From assembly GCA_013339895.1 (NCBI GenBank), contig JABACO010000021.1, positions 7,155,174-7,219,173 of the forward strand: 64,000 bases of DNA, in the 5' to 3' direction. The translations under genes and the position numbers were made by a program. Origin of the DNA: Ephydatia muelleri (lineage: Eukaryota; Porifera; Demospongiae; Spongillida; Spongillidae). Below, in pieces: positions 25,317 to 37,648 of this stretch (the first letter of the stretch is position 1; each line of letters starts with the position of its first letter). Below the pieces are notes generated by a model. The model searched no databases. It was not told the origin of the DNA and saw nothing but the letters and a program-made list of their open reading frames with translations.

Positions 25317-28111
25317 TTCAAAAATGTTCGCCTTAGCAGACAATAGTCAATGATTTAGCTACGGCGTATTAGTGTAGTTCAGTGATCTGATGCTGAACAT
25401 CATCTTTCCATGCTCTTTTATAGCGAAGTGCCGGTATATCTTGGGAGTGTTAGTTCGGTATTGTTCCCAACTGTAACTAGAAAGATGGATTTGATTGATT
25501 AACATACGGCTTCGCGTAACTACATACGTAATGAACATTCAGTAATACGTATGGTACATGTTCCCAAACAAAAGATGGCAACACAGATATTTTCCCGCTA
25601 ATTCTAAATATAAATGTTATCTTTCCCTTCGTTACTTGACGAGATAGAAGCGATAACACACCGCAAACATAACTACTACAGTACTGCTGAACTTGATCAG
25701 CTTTGATTACAATCAAAAGTAATTACACAATGGTTTGTTTTAGATATTCAAAATGTTTGCACAGCGGCGATCTCGTTGAATTGCATAGTAGTGTGTACAT
25801 ATGCTATTCTTTTCAGTACATGTACAAGAGAATAAATTTCCGCTTAAATGTTGACTCTTATAATGTCTAACATCATCCCGGAGGAAACCACCCAGGTGTA
25901 CAGAAATTCGCATGCCTTTTTGTTACTTGCGCATCAGAGCTGAAATCCAAACAGCATGCACATGTTTTTGCATTTTAGCTTTGGCTAAAATAGTTAAGGT
26001 CTAGTTCCTTCTACAAACTTCTAACCAGGTTGCAAAAATCAAGCTACCCAAGTTGCGTATGTGAACTTCACTTTGGAAACTTGGTTAGCAAATTGTAGAA
26101 TTGTAGGGCGTACCTATTTTAGTTCAGAACTAAATTGCATGAGAAATATGCGTGCACTGTTAGATTTCAGATCTGGTGGATAGTAACAACATGCGTGGTA
26201 ACTTGACCATGGTTGACAATAGTGGTGGGTTACGTCATTAAATTGAGCGTGACTGCACGCGGAACATTTTGTTAACTTATTATCATCCGATAGATACACA
26301 TGCGTGATATGCGTGATAAGGCACATTAGCTAGTGAAGACAGGTTCTCGTCCCAATGTGAAATAAGTGTACAGAACTTGATGTGCGCCGTGTGTGTGCAT
26401 GTATGCGTGGGGAGGGGGAGGTAGGATGGAACATCGCGTGGGGAGGGGGAGGTAGGATGGAACTATCGCAAAGGTCCAGATTTATTCACAGTCGAGATTA
26501 TGAGCTATTGTATTGGATTTGGTATGTACTCTCCAGAATATCGATTCTGTGTGTTTGTGTGCTAATTAAAAAAATCCCCTGGGTTTTTTTACAATTGTTT
26601 TGTGATAGTGGTGGGGATGGGGGAAGGATTGGGGGCGGGAAGGGGGACAAGAGGGGGGCAATGCAAAGGTAAGACTACATATTTATACGTTGTGTGATTT
26701 GTGCAATGGACACTCTCACGTGTGTGATTTGTGCAATGGACACTCTCACGTGTGTGATTTGTGCAATGGATACTCTCACGTGTTTGATGACGTCCAGTTG
26801 ACCACGGATGGTACGCAGCCATGGGTATGGGAAGGCGGAGCAAACTTTCTCAATGATCACCGAATGCTCCGACCATTACGTACGTGATGCATTTTTCTTG
26901 TTCCTATCAATTTCCCTCTTCCTCCTCCCGGCCCTTCCCCCACTCCAAAACCTATTACCATGTACAATAACCAAGGCCGTAGTAAGGTGGTAGCATATTA
27001 TTTTTTGCATATCTAGTACTCTGATCCAGCAAGGCGCTTAATCTTCATAGAGTAATTTGAGTACATATAATAGATTGCTGATTGATTTTATATCATAGTC
27101 TACTTCATCTTTATTATTTGGTTCATTTCAGTTTCAAACCTGGAAAGTCCAACCATCAAATCGTCAATTATTTATTGGGGAGACCTTAAAACCAAACCCT
27201 GGATCCTGTGAATGAAGGTGTGGCCTGGAGAAAAGGTTTGGCACAATTATCAACCAACTATGTGTGCCTAAACCCTTGTTTTAGGCTATCAATAATTCAT
27301 AATTGGTAGATCAAGACCATGTTGGCAAGAAGATGCCTTATGCTTCCTGTTGGTACAGACAATGGTTGAGGTCACTAACTACATAACTGCATTTTAATAA
27401 GTAGCACCCAATTAATAGGTACTCCAATGGACTTGGATGCAAAATAAACATTAATTAAATAGAACTAGATACAGAAGAGAGGCATCTATTAGAGATGGGT
27501 CCATATCCATACGTGTACTCGCATTTGCACTGAATCAATAACTTTGGGAGTCCGAAATGGCACTCCCTCTCTGTGTACCTCCCGCTAGATGAAAACCCTT
27601 TCTTGAAGTGTATTCAGTGTTCATAACTAGTTGTATACTATATAATTGAAGGGTGTGTATTGACATGTAGCTTCTATGCACAACCTAAATGTTGTAGAGA
27701 TTACGGTAACAGAGGTTTAATTCAAAGAACAGACAGACACCTCTTTTTGTTACTTGAAAGTTGATATTCAAGGTAGCAACTACATATATGGCCGCATCTG
27801 TTTATACAATGCACAACTTAAGACACCTGCATTTTATTCAAGAACCAGCTCAGTATGCTATACTATGTAGTCCTCACCATGGTTAAATTGCCCCATTGGT
27901 TTGAAATAGAAGCCAGTACATGTAAAAGTTGATCTGTGCATGTAACTGTAACGTAAGCCATCACATTGCAGTTTTAACTTCGCAAACTCAAGGTTGTACA
28001 ACTCAGCAAAACCACACAACTACGATTGCATAGCCACATAATCAACGTTGCATACTTTCGTCAGAAGCCTCATACCATCTCTCCCTCCTGTCCCCCTTCA
28101 CCTCTCCCTTC
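25317..28111. other. No gene recognised (copy B of 8291-11107)
   Basis: Contains the copy B form of the CACGTG repeat (26690-26790). Nothing else is recognisable. Confidence 0.5.
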
Positions 28112-28408
28112 TTAAGTCCCTCTTTCACAAACCAGCAGGGAGAGTAAGACGCTTGTTCTAGCCCCCCACACAAATGCAGAGGTCAGTCCACCTTGCAAAT
28201 GAGTTTTGACTGCCACTGATGATGCTTGGGGTGTGACGGTGGTGTGACGGGGGTGTGACGGGGGTGTGTATTCAATGGTAACCACATCAGGTGTGAAGTA
28301 CGTTATCGGGGTGTGGATAGTAATACACCCACCCCCAAGACTGGTTAACCCAACAAGTGTTGTGATGAAGACAAGTGTGGGAATAGCAAGGCCTGGCTTT
28401 GATGCCAT
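28112..28408 (-). CDS. Small hypothetical membrane or secreted protein (copy B)
   Basis: A 98-codon frame equal to the copy A ORF but with seven extra codons (His/Thr/Pro/Arg-rich) from expansion of a GTGTGACGG repeat. The hydrophobic N-terminus is unchanged. No family recognised. Confidence 0.3.
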   Translation of the reverse strand: MASKPGLAIPTLVFITTLVGLTSLGGGCITIHTPITYFTPDVVTIEYTPPSHPRHTTVTPQASSVAVKTHLQGGLTSAFVWGARTSVLLSLLVCERGT

Positions 28409-28914
28409 AAAATAAAAGGCCCACATAGAACTAGTACACGTGATACACTTCAGTTGTTGACTTAGTGGCGACACTCCTCAGTGGCGACACTGAATTTTAG
28501 AGATATCCAATTAGGATATCCAATTAGAGCCAGATATGCTTGTGGTGGTTGAACAAACGATCTTTGCAGTTAGCCGGGTGCTAGGCTGGCATAGGAGCAA
28601 CAGTTCCGTGTGAGGATAAGCCAGAAGTAGAAGCACTCTAGTACCAAGCTATGGGCACATTGTGGGGTTCAGTGGTTGTTTGAAGATGGATGGTTCGCCA
28701 GTTCTTGTGGTTGTTTTGAAGATAGTGCACAACAGTAAGACTGGCACACAAGGTGTTATTTCAAAGCCGCACTGCCAGATTAGGGCATGAACACTGGGGC
28801 ACTTGTTTATTTTAAGAGTGCTAGGTTGTGGCAGAGATAATGGACATAACTATCCACTAGCTACAAATGCCCTATGTGTGTGTATCACATGCTAGTTGGA
28901 CAATATACAGATAT

Positions 28915-31864
28915 TCACATCCATATATGATACCATAACTTCACTTGTTTTCTGGCATTGTCAATAATCAAGTAACAAAATGTTTGGGTGTGTTGTGAAT
29001 TCTCAGGGAAGACCCCAGCATCATCCACCTTTGTCAAAGTGAGAGTGATAGAAAGAGGGAGGAGAGCGAGTGACAGGAAAGGGGAGGAGAAGAGGGGTGG
29101 GATAAGAGAGGAGAGGACAAGAGGTGTGGTAGGAGGAAAAGAGTGTGGAGGAGAGGAAGGAGAGGAGGGGTGGGAAATAGAGGAGGGGTGGGAAATAGAG
29201 GTGGGGTGGGTGAGGACAAGTGGGAGAAGTTCAACAAAGCCTCAACACGCTACAAAGCAATACCCTGGCTGTGACTTCAAAGACGGTAGAGGCAATTTGT
29301 AGCTTCTTTGTATATGGATCCTTCACGACCCTAGAAGTGCACAACACATGTCACTATGCAAGATGTAGTACCCTGTCCTCATACCATCACTAAACTAGAG
29401 GCAAGGAAAAGGCAGTATAGGTATGAGGGCAGGATACTATGTGGTATGAGGGCAGGATACTATGGGGTATGAGGGTAGGATACTATGGGGTATGAGGGCA
29501 GGATACTATGGGGGCATGACAGCAAGATACTATGGAGTATGAAGGTAGGATATTACAGTAACCTTTTGCAATACTCACGTGACAAGTTCTTTGTACATGG
29601 CTTTTGTCACATCGAGGTATGGAGTGATGGTGTCTTCATACTGAATTATATCAAACAGAGAGAAAGAAATGATTAGCAGGATAGTGCAAGAAGACCTCCA
29701 CTTGGAACACTCTCTAACATATGAATGTGTCATGTTACAGTGCTCGTTCTGTCTAAATGTGAGCAAATGTAATTGTTTCACCCCAAGAAATCGTTCTATT
29801 GGAACAACTTGTTCAAGGAAGATGAGTTTCAGGGCAGGAATGCTATGTGGTCATAACTCTGTTTTCATTCTATATTTATGGTCAAAGAATCCTCAATAAT
29901 ATTCCAGTCAAAGCAATTAGCATCACCACTTCCAGGTTTCTCAGAAAAGTCCTTTAATTGGATTCACATTAACTAACAATAACAAAATAATGTCACTTCA
30001 CACTACAGCCATAACAGAAGTGGCTGTGTTGCTGATGCCATGGCAACATTTAGAGATACAAAATAACATGACACGAATTATGCTACAATGCAAAAGTAGC
30101 CGAGAAACAGTTTGTTTCAAAGCCAGCTGTCACAGCACAGCTATCAGTAATCAATCACACAGCAGGTGGCTTCCCTACATGGTCAGCATTTAGGTGGCAT
30201 CCCTAGATGGTCAGTGTTTAGGTGGCTTCCTAGATGGTCAGTGTTTAGGTGGTTTCCTAGATGGTCAGTGTTTAGGTGGCTTCCCTAGATGGTCAGTGTT
30301 TAGGTGGCTTCCCTACATGGTCAGTTTTCAGGTGGCATCCCTACATGGTCATGTTTAGGTGGCTTCCCTAGATGGTCAGTTTTCAGGTGGCTTCCCTAGA
30401 TGGTCAGCATTTAGGTGGCATCCCTACAAGGTCAGTTTTCACATCCCTATATGGTCGGTCAGTGTTTAGGTGGCTTCCCTAGATGGTCAGTTTTCAGGTG
30501 GCTTCCCTACATGGTCAGCGTTTAGGTGGCATCCCTATGTGGTCAGGTCAAGGCGTGTAGAAAGGTAGGTTGGGCATATGATGGGACACATAGGGGGAAA
30601 CAAAGGGGGACACACAGGTTGTAGGAGGTACAGCATGGCATGAAACACACTGTGTGGTACGTAGCTGACACCTGTGTGGTACGTAGCCGACACCTGTGTG
30701 GTACGTAGCCAACACCCTGTGTGGTACGTAGCCGACACCCTGTGTGGTACCCTGTGGTACGTAGCCAACACCTGTGTGGTATGTAGCTGACACCCTGTGG
30801 TACATAGCCAACACCCTGTGTGGTATGTAGCCGACACTGTGTGGTACGTAGCCAACACCCTGTGTGGTATATAGCCAGCTTATAACACCCTAGATGGGGC
30901 AGGTATATGCACCTGGTTGACAGGTCCCCCCAGAGCCAGGTGTTTGAAGACTCTAAACAGGAATTCTGCCCTCTGTGCCTCATCGAACATCCCATAGTTG
31001 GCACAGTCAGGGTCCAAAAGCACCTAGGAGAAAAAATCACTCCACTGAGGCACGGGGGCAGTGGCTGAGGTAAACTGACCTTTCTCAGCTCATCCGATAC
31101 CAGGAAATCATCCATGACGTCATCAAAGCACTTGACAATGTGTCCCGTCTCTCGCACAACCCCTTAATAAATAAACAGTTTAGAAATACAGAGGAACATC
31201 AGGTGTTGGTCCCATGCTACCAGCTCCAATGTTGCTAGACAACTTAAGACAGAACACAGTTTAAACCCACCTGAGGAGTGCAAGTGATCAAAGAAGCTCA
31301 TGTTAAGCTGAGAGCATGGAACATCTTTGACACTGACATGCGTAACTTTACTGCCTGGGATTCAACAACAAAGCGTTTACGGCAAGTGTTCAGATTCGGG
31401 TGCGCAATAATAGGAGAACAAGGACACTTACTGATTGGAGCCCAATGACCATCAGCTGCATGCTCCTGCAAGTCGCAGACATATCAGTTAACGCTGTACA
31501 GCTAAATTGGAGTGAACAAACCCTGAGAGTGTCTGTGACCACAGAAGACTGGAAAAAATCCTGGGTGCGTAAAGACTGCTCTTAAACAGGGCACTAGTTA
31601 GTTACAACACCCCCTACCAAAACAAAATCATTTTTCTGATACACCTGAAACGGCTTATTGTACAGGAACGTTGCGAACTTCATCCTGTTTTTCATACCCC
31701 TAAATGTCGTGTAATGAGTCGTTCACGAGTTCCTAGAGCGCGGTAAAACCAGCTGGCTACCATTTTTCTAGAAGCTCTGTGGCTTCATTTGCCTTGTTTG
31801 CAATAGCGTCAAAGATATCATCAGAGAGCGAAATAAACTGGAAACGGTTGTTGTCAGCTGCCAT
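28915..31864 (-). CDS. CFAP300 (C11orf70 homologue), intact copy B
   Basis: Ten exons read with consistent phases: 31864-31761, 31699-31618, 31560-31522, 31465-31432, 31354-31271, 31162-31080, 31023-30913, 29640-29579, 29330-29264 and 29028-28915 (stop TGA), giving 259 residues (human protein about 267). Segments that align in order with human CFAP300: RFQFISLSDDIF, KNDFVLDFFQ, DVPCSQLNMSFFDHL, ETGHIVKCFDDVM...FLVSDELRK, AEFLFRVFKHLALGG, YEDTITPYLDVTKAMYKEL, KLQIASTVFEVTA and HTQTFCYLIIDNAR. CFAP300 is a cytoplasmic/ciliary protein needed for dynein arm assembly in motile cilia. Exon 3 is a 13-codon micro-exon with a weak GTTTGT donor. Intron 7 holds two minisatellites. YAP lies directly upstream on the same strand. 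Confidence 0.92.
29402..29560. repeat. ~22-bp minisatellite in CFAP300 intron 8 (copy B)
   Basis: Same GTATGAGGGCAGGATACTAT repeat as at 12417-12553. Confidence 0.85.
30165..30545. repeat. ~28-bp minisatellite in CFAP300 intron 7 (copy B)
   Basis: Same GGTGGCTTCCCTAGATGGTC repeat as in copy A, of near-equal length. Confidence 0.9.
30640..30880. repeat. ~22-bp minisatellite in CFAP300 intron 7 (copy B)
   Basis: Same TGTGTGGTACGTAGCC repeat as at 13640-13895, one unit shorter. Confidence 0.9.
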
Positions 31865-32709
<845 letters not shown>

Positions 32710-35700
32710 CTAGACCCATGCCCCATTGAGGATGTCATCGCCAACAGACACCTGCAAGGTGTGTTCCATCTCCATACCTCCCTCCATTCCATCGATGTAG
32801 TCTCTCCCGGCCCCAGGTATGTAGGTCTTTCCCAGCACACCAGGCATGCTGCCTGTGGTGTCCATCCCTTCGTCAAAGTCCACAATGCCCACGTCAGAGG
32901 GGTAAGGTGTGGCAGTGGCCCCGCCTAGCCCGGAATCGTGCGAGGCCTGCCTGTTGTGCTCACCGCTGGAGAGATAGGGGTCCCCGTTAGAGCGTGGTGG
33001 GGATGCGGGAGGGCTCGGCCAGCTGTAGCTTATGCTGCTGCTGCAGCTGCTGCTCCATCTGCCTCTTCTGCTGGATGTAATGCTGCTGCATGCTGCGATC
33101 CATGCTCATGCTGTAGTTGGGGTACGGGGGCTGGTGTCCGCCCCCCTCCTCCCATCATCCCGCCTGGCATCCCTGATATGGAGTGGGAGTGCTGGTGGAA
33201 GCCAGCTGTGGGGGGAAGCCAGCTGGTGGTCCTCTCCTTGTGGTTGATATAGTACACCTCCCCCTCGGGGGTGTAGGCCNNNNNNNNNNNNNNNNNNNNN
33301 NNNNNNNNNNNNNNNNNNNNNNNNNNNNNNNNNNNNNNNNNNNNNNNNNNNNNNNNNNNNNNNNNNNNNNNNNNNNNNNNNNNNNNNNNNNNNNNNNNNN
33401 NNNNNNNNNNNNNNNNNNNNNNNNNNNNNNNNNNNNNNNNNNNNNNNNNNNNNNNNNNNNNNNNNNNNNNNNNNNNNNNNNNNNNNNNNNNNNNNNNNNN
33501 NNNNNNNNNNNNNNNNNNNNNNNNNNNNNNNNNNNNNNNNNNNNNNNNNNNNNNNNNNNNNNNNNNNNNNNNNNNNNNNNNNNNNNNNNNNNNNNNNNNN
33601 NNNNNNNNNNNNNNNNNNNNNNNNNNNNNNNNNNNNNNNNNNNNNNNNNNNNNNNNNNNNNNNNNNNNNNNNNNNNNNNNNNNNNNNNNNNNNNNNNNNN
33701 NNNNNNNNNNNNNNNNNNNNNNNNNNNNNNNNNNNNNNNNNNNNNNNNNNNNNNNNNNNNNNNNNNNNNNNNNNNNNNNNNNNNNNNNNNNNNNNNNNNN
33801 NNNNNNNNNNNNNNNNNNNNNNNNNNNNNNNNNNNNNNNNNNNNNNNNNNNNNNNNNNNNNNNNNNNNNNNNNNNNNNNNNNNNNNNNNNNNNNNNNNNN
33901 NNNNNNNNNNNNNNNNNNNNNNNNNNNNNNNNNNNNNNNNNNNNNNNNNNNNNNNNNNNNNNNNNNNNNNNNNNNNNNNNNNNNNNNNNNNNNNNNNNNN
34001 NNNNNNNNNNNNNNNNNNNNNNNNNNNNNNNNNNNNNNNNNNNNNNNNNNNNNNNNNNNNNNNNNNNNNNNNNNNNNNNNNNNNNNNNNNNNNNNNNNNN
34101 NNNNNNNNNNNNNNNNNNNNNNNNNNNNNNNNNNNNNNNNNNNNNNNNNNNNNNNNNNNNNNNNNNNNNNNNNNNNNNNNNNNNNNNNNNNNNNNNNNNN
34201 NNNNNNNNNNNNNNNNNNNNNNNNNNNNNNNNNNNNNNNNNNNNNNNNNNNNNNNNNNNNNNNNNNNNNNNNNNNNNNNGGGGGGGAGGGGGACACTCAT
34301 GTGCGGCTGCGGCTGGAGGGGGTGAGGATAGCCCCCCCTCTGCGAGTGACGTGACATCATCTTGCGTGGGTCCTCCCAAGTGGTTGTTTTGGTGTTGTGG
34401 CTGTAAGGGTGGTGGTGGTGGTGGTGGTGGTGGTGGTGGTGGTGGTGGTGGTGGGAAGAATCAAAGACAGAGGGCTTAAAGTATTGTTGTTTGCTTTTGT
34501 TTTTTAAACACAAATTAATGACTCCAATTGGTCCTAGCCTTGTAGTAATGCACACATCAAAGAAGCCTGTTCGCTGTGTTTGTTACATTCTCACAGAACC
34601 CAAAGTGACATCTTCTCAATAAGTGTGAAACGTATCCATTACCAAACAGAAAAACAACCAATCACATGGCAACTAACTGGAGCCCTTGCTGGTCACAAGT
34701 TTACACATCAGACATTTGTAGATGTTAGACATCAAGGTTCTCACTTCAACCCTCCCACTAAACTGATAACAATCCACACCTACACATGCACCCACAACAC
34801 ATGAACAGACAAAACACTGCACACACGCACACTTATAACATACCACACAGATACCACACACACTACACCAACCACACAGCACACACCAGTTGTTCCTTTT
34901 CCCGCCACTTAACAAGCACTGTCATGAATAAAACCACAACACCCTAGAGTTCTTCCACACACCCACACACACTCACACACATGTGCTTGTGTACATAGTG
35001 TCCATCACACTCTCCCCTCCCACACACTCTCCCTCCCACACGCTTTCCCTCCCACACACATGCAACTCCCAGAAACTTTTCTTCAATCGCCTCTTGCACA
35101 TGTAACACCCAAAAAGAAAGAAAGGACATCATTGTTCTCACTCAAGCCTATTGCATTGAAACACACCACTCCCTTCAGTCACCTATGGCCTGGACAAGGG
35201 TCAGTGTGTGTAGTCTTTTGGGGGCAGCGAACATCCATATACAACCACGCAGCCCACACACACTACAAGTCATTAGCAAGGGTAGACACTAATCACTCAA
35301 CCCAAAAGGAAGCCACCAAACATCGAAGGCAAACTGAGAAGGGCCAACCAGCCATGCCTCAAATCACAAGAGGATCACAGGATAGCCAAATGAACAGTGG
35401 TCAAAGTATGGGAGGTGTTCAAAACAAAGGGGCTAGGTTGTTAGCGAAGCCAATAACAGAGTTGCTACCACAACTTTGAGAAAGAAAAAAAAGCTATGGT
35501 CACAGTACCCACTACAAACATAGCTGTGGACTATGTTTCCTTAAAAAACCACAGCAAACACATCTCTTTGCCGCCTTTCATTACTGATAAAACACCAGTG
35601 TCTACAAGTGTCTTCCCCACCTAAAAGGAAAAACATACCCATTCGTTCCCAATTAGTGCCCCATGACAAAACTTTTCTAAAGAACACCAAAACGCTCAAA

Positions 35701-37064
35701 AAAAGAAGGAAAAAGGCCAATAATTGGTGCAGGGAGCACACTACCAGAATGTAATAATTTTTTCCTTCTCTAGACCTAATGGCTCAGAGGAGCAATCGGA
35801 TTAGTCCTCTGACCACAAAGTATAAGCATTGATCTCACCTACATTGCAGAGCAGGGATGTCAGAGAGAAGTGCCATGCACAACAGAAACCTCTCATGACC
35901 CAACACACAACACAAACCACTCTAATGACATGGTTGGCAAGTCAACTGTAGCTGCCGTTCCCAACACAACAAGGTAAATGAGACTACCCCATAACTAACC
36001 CCACACATTGTATTCCTTGGAAACCCAAAACTCAGTGTCTACAGCAACAAGAACAGTGAGAGAGAGAAAACGGAGAAGGTGTGGAGAAGGGTTGTGGGAG
36101 GAGTCAATGATGGGATAAACAAACAAGTGAAGCAAACAAAAGAGCCTTAGGGTTGCCATTGTTTGTGGTACCAACTGGCACAGGTGTCACAACCATTAAA
36201 GCCAACTAGAGATGAAGGCCAGAGCTCCTTTTCCACTCCCTTCAAATATACACATGCATTGATCCCATGGGACACACTCCCTTTCTCAAATTGCTGTGCA
36301 CTTGTGCTACACTCCGTTAAGTCGCATGCCAAAATTGGGGGGTTTCAGTCCTACTTATGCACATACAAGGATACGTGGAACCTTTGTTTGTTGCATATGC
36401 ACGGGCATCGTGTATATACGTGAGTGCGTATGCGTGGTATGTGCGCACGTTTATGTGTGTTCAACGGAGAGGAGCCAACATTGCTTATTCGAATTTGGCA
36501 ACTAAGCGCAATAATAACCTCACCTTTGCCGCGAGGTCTCGTAAAATAACAAACCAAACAAAACGCGGCATCCTTTATTCCTGCGCCAACCTATCGTTCG
36601 AGCACAAATTTTAACAGAACGGAGAATAAGCCCCTTACCTATTGAGATTAAGGAGGAGGGTAGGGGGAAGGAGAGGGGGAAGAGGGGAGGGAGGGGAAAT
36701 TAAAAATTGCTTACTCAATGTAGTAACTGATGCCATCCGGCGTTTTGGCGGGCTCCCATCCAGGCGGCAGGGGCTGGCTTTGTAGGGCGTCCTGCGCAAA
36801 CTGCCTCGAGGCATACATATGGTCTATGGTAGCCGGCATCGAGACGGAGCGCGAGTGTAGGCACGGGGAGGTGATGCCCTGCTTCTGGTCGGTTGCGTGA
36901 AAGAAGGAAGAGGGAAGCTGGCGTTCAAGCATTGGTTTCCCAGCTTTAGAAGGTACCCCGTTTTGAACTACTTCGAATAGCTCTTCCAACAACTTATTCG
37001 AATCTTCAGTCACACGAACGACTGGCGTGCCATCTCCATCTCTCCCGGTAGACACCTTGGCCAT
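32710..37064 (-). CDS. YAP/Yorkie transcriptional co-activator, interrupted by a gap
   Basis: Exon 1 (37064-36715, ending TACATTGA|GTAAGC) carries the TEAD-binding region: VVRVTEDSNKLLEELFEVV (residues ~15-33) and LPSSFF (50-55). It also has a LATS/14-3-3 site HSRSVS (Ser75) and the first half of WW1 (LPPGW..., from 99). Exon 2 (34400 into the gap) completes WW1: DHNTKTTTWEDPR. After 1000 N the C-terminal exon (33279-32710) gives WW2 (GEVYYINHKERTTSW), a Gln-rich coiled coil (MQQHYIQQKRQMEQQ), DPYLSSGEHNRQASHDSGL and the terminal GDDILNGAWV. These match human YAP in order. YAP binds TEAD factors in the nucleus and is held in the cytoplasm by Hippo (LATS) phosphorylation. The C-terminal exon needs two 1-bp frame changes (C-run 33141-33146; near 33008-33020), probably assembly errors. 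An in-frame upstream ATG exists at 37127; I chose 37064 because family similarity starts after it. Confidence 0.93.
33280..34279. other. Scaffold gap, exactly 1000 N, inside YAP
   Basis: Removes the rest of YAP exon 2, the WW1-WW2 linker and the start of the WW2 exon. Its flanks are C/G-rich (34280 begins with a G run). Confidence 1.
34401..36714 (-). other. YAP intron 1
   Basis: A 2.3-kb intron splitting the WW1 domain (GTAAGC donor, CCCTTACAG acceptor). A (GGT)n run at 34409-34452 sits right at the acceptor. The remainder is CA-rich low-complexity DNA without a recognisable gene. Confidence 0.85.
34409..34452. repeat. (GGT)n microsatellite at YAP intron 1 acceptor
   Basis: About 14 GGT triplets; on the sense strand (CCA)n directly precedes the CCCTTACAG splice acceptor. 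Confidence 0.95.
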
Positions 37065-37474
37065 CTTCTGCCTGACAGTCCGATTTTTTTTTATCTGCTC
37101 TCTGCTATAGAAGACGCTATCACACAACAGCCTGCTACGTCCAATCCGTTCGACTCCTTCGACAGTGGTTTATGATGTCACTGCCTCGGGGGAGTTGATA
37201 GTGGGTGTTGCCCTAAGATTACATCATCACTTTTTTGCTCGACTTGACCCCGCATACTGCGGTCTGTTGCGTGAGAATGGGAAACGTTACGCGTCAAGGA
37301 GTCTTAAGTTTAGTACCTTTTATCAAAGACGAGTATGTGTCTGTTAGGTTCTCTCTTGTCTTAACCATCATCCCTACTGTAAATAATTAGTTTAGCATCC
37401 GAAGAATGCAGTATGAAGACTTGTCCCCCATGTAGTTACAAATGCATGGTTCGCCTAACAAGGAGCAGCTGTGC
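37065..37474. other. YAP upstream region, no further gene seen
   Basis: Contains TGATGTCA, CRE-like, at 37172-37179. No divergent gene recognised. Confidence 0.45.
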
Positions 37475-37648
37475 AATTGGTCTGTTATGTGACGGAATCA
37501 ATGACTGTGATTACGAGACTGCAGAATCTATGTTTAGAACAGGTGACCTGATTGATTCCGTCACATAACAGACCAATTCCTTGGTTTGGGGTATTCCCAT
37601 CAGCAGGAAGCCAAAATGCATGATGGCTCAGAGACCCCAAACCAAGGA
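37475..37648. repeat. Two abutting perfect inverted repeats (twin hairpin)
   Basis: The first pair of arms is 28 bp at 37475-37502 and 37551-37578 (48-nt loop). The second pair is 15 bp at 37578-37592 and 37634-37648 (41-nt loop). Arms pair without mismatch. Could be a foldback transposon relic or a structured/small-RNA precursor; neither is shown. Confidence 0.9.

Noticed and set aside
33030..33115. Alanine-rich continuation of the YAP WW2 frame
   Set aside because: The alternative frame gives a YAP-like Gln-rich coiled coil, so this frame is the product of the 1-bp shift.
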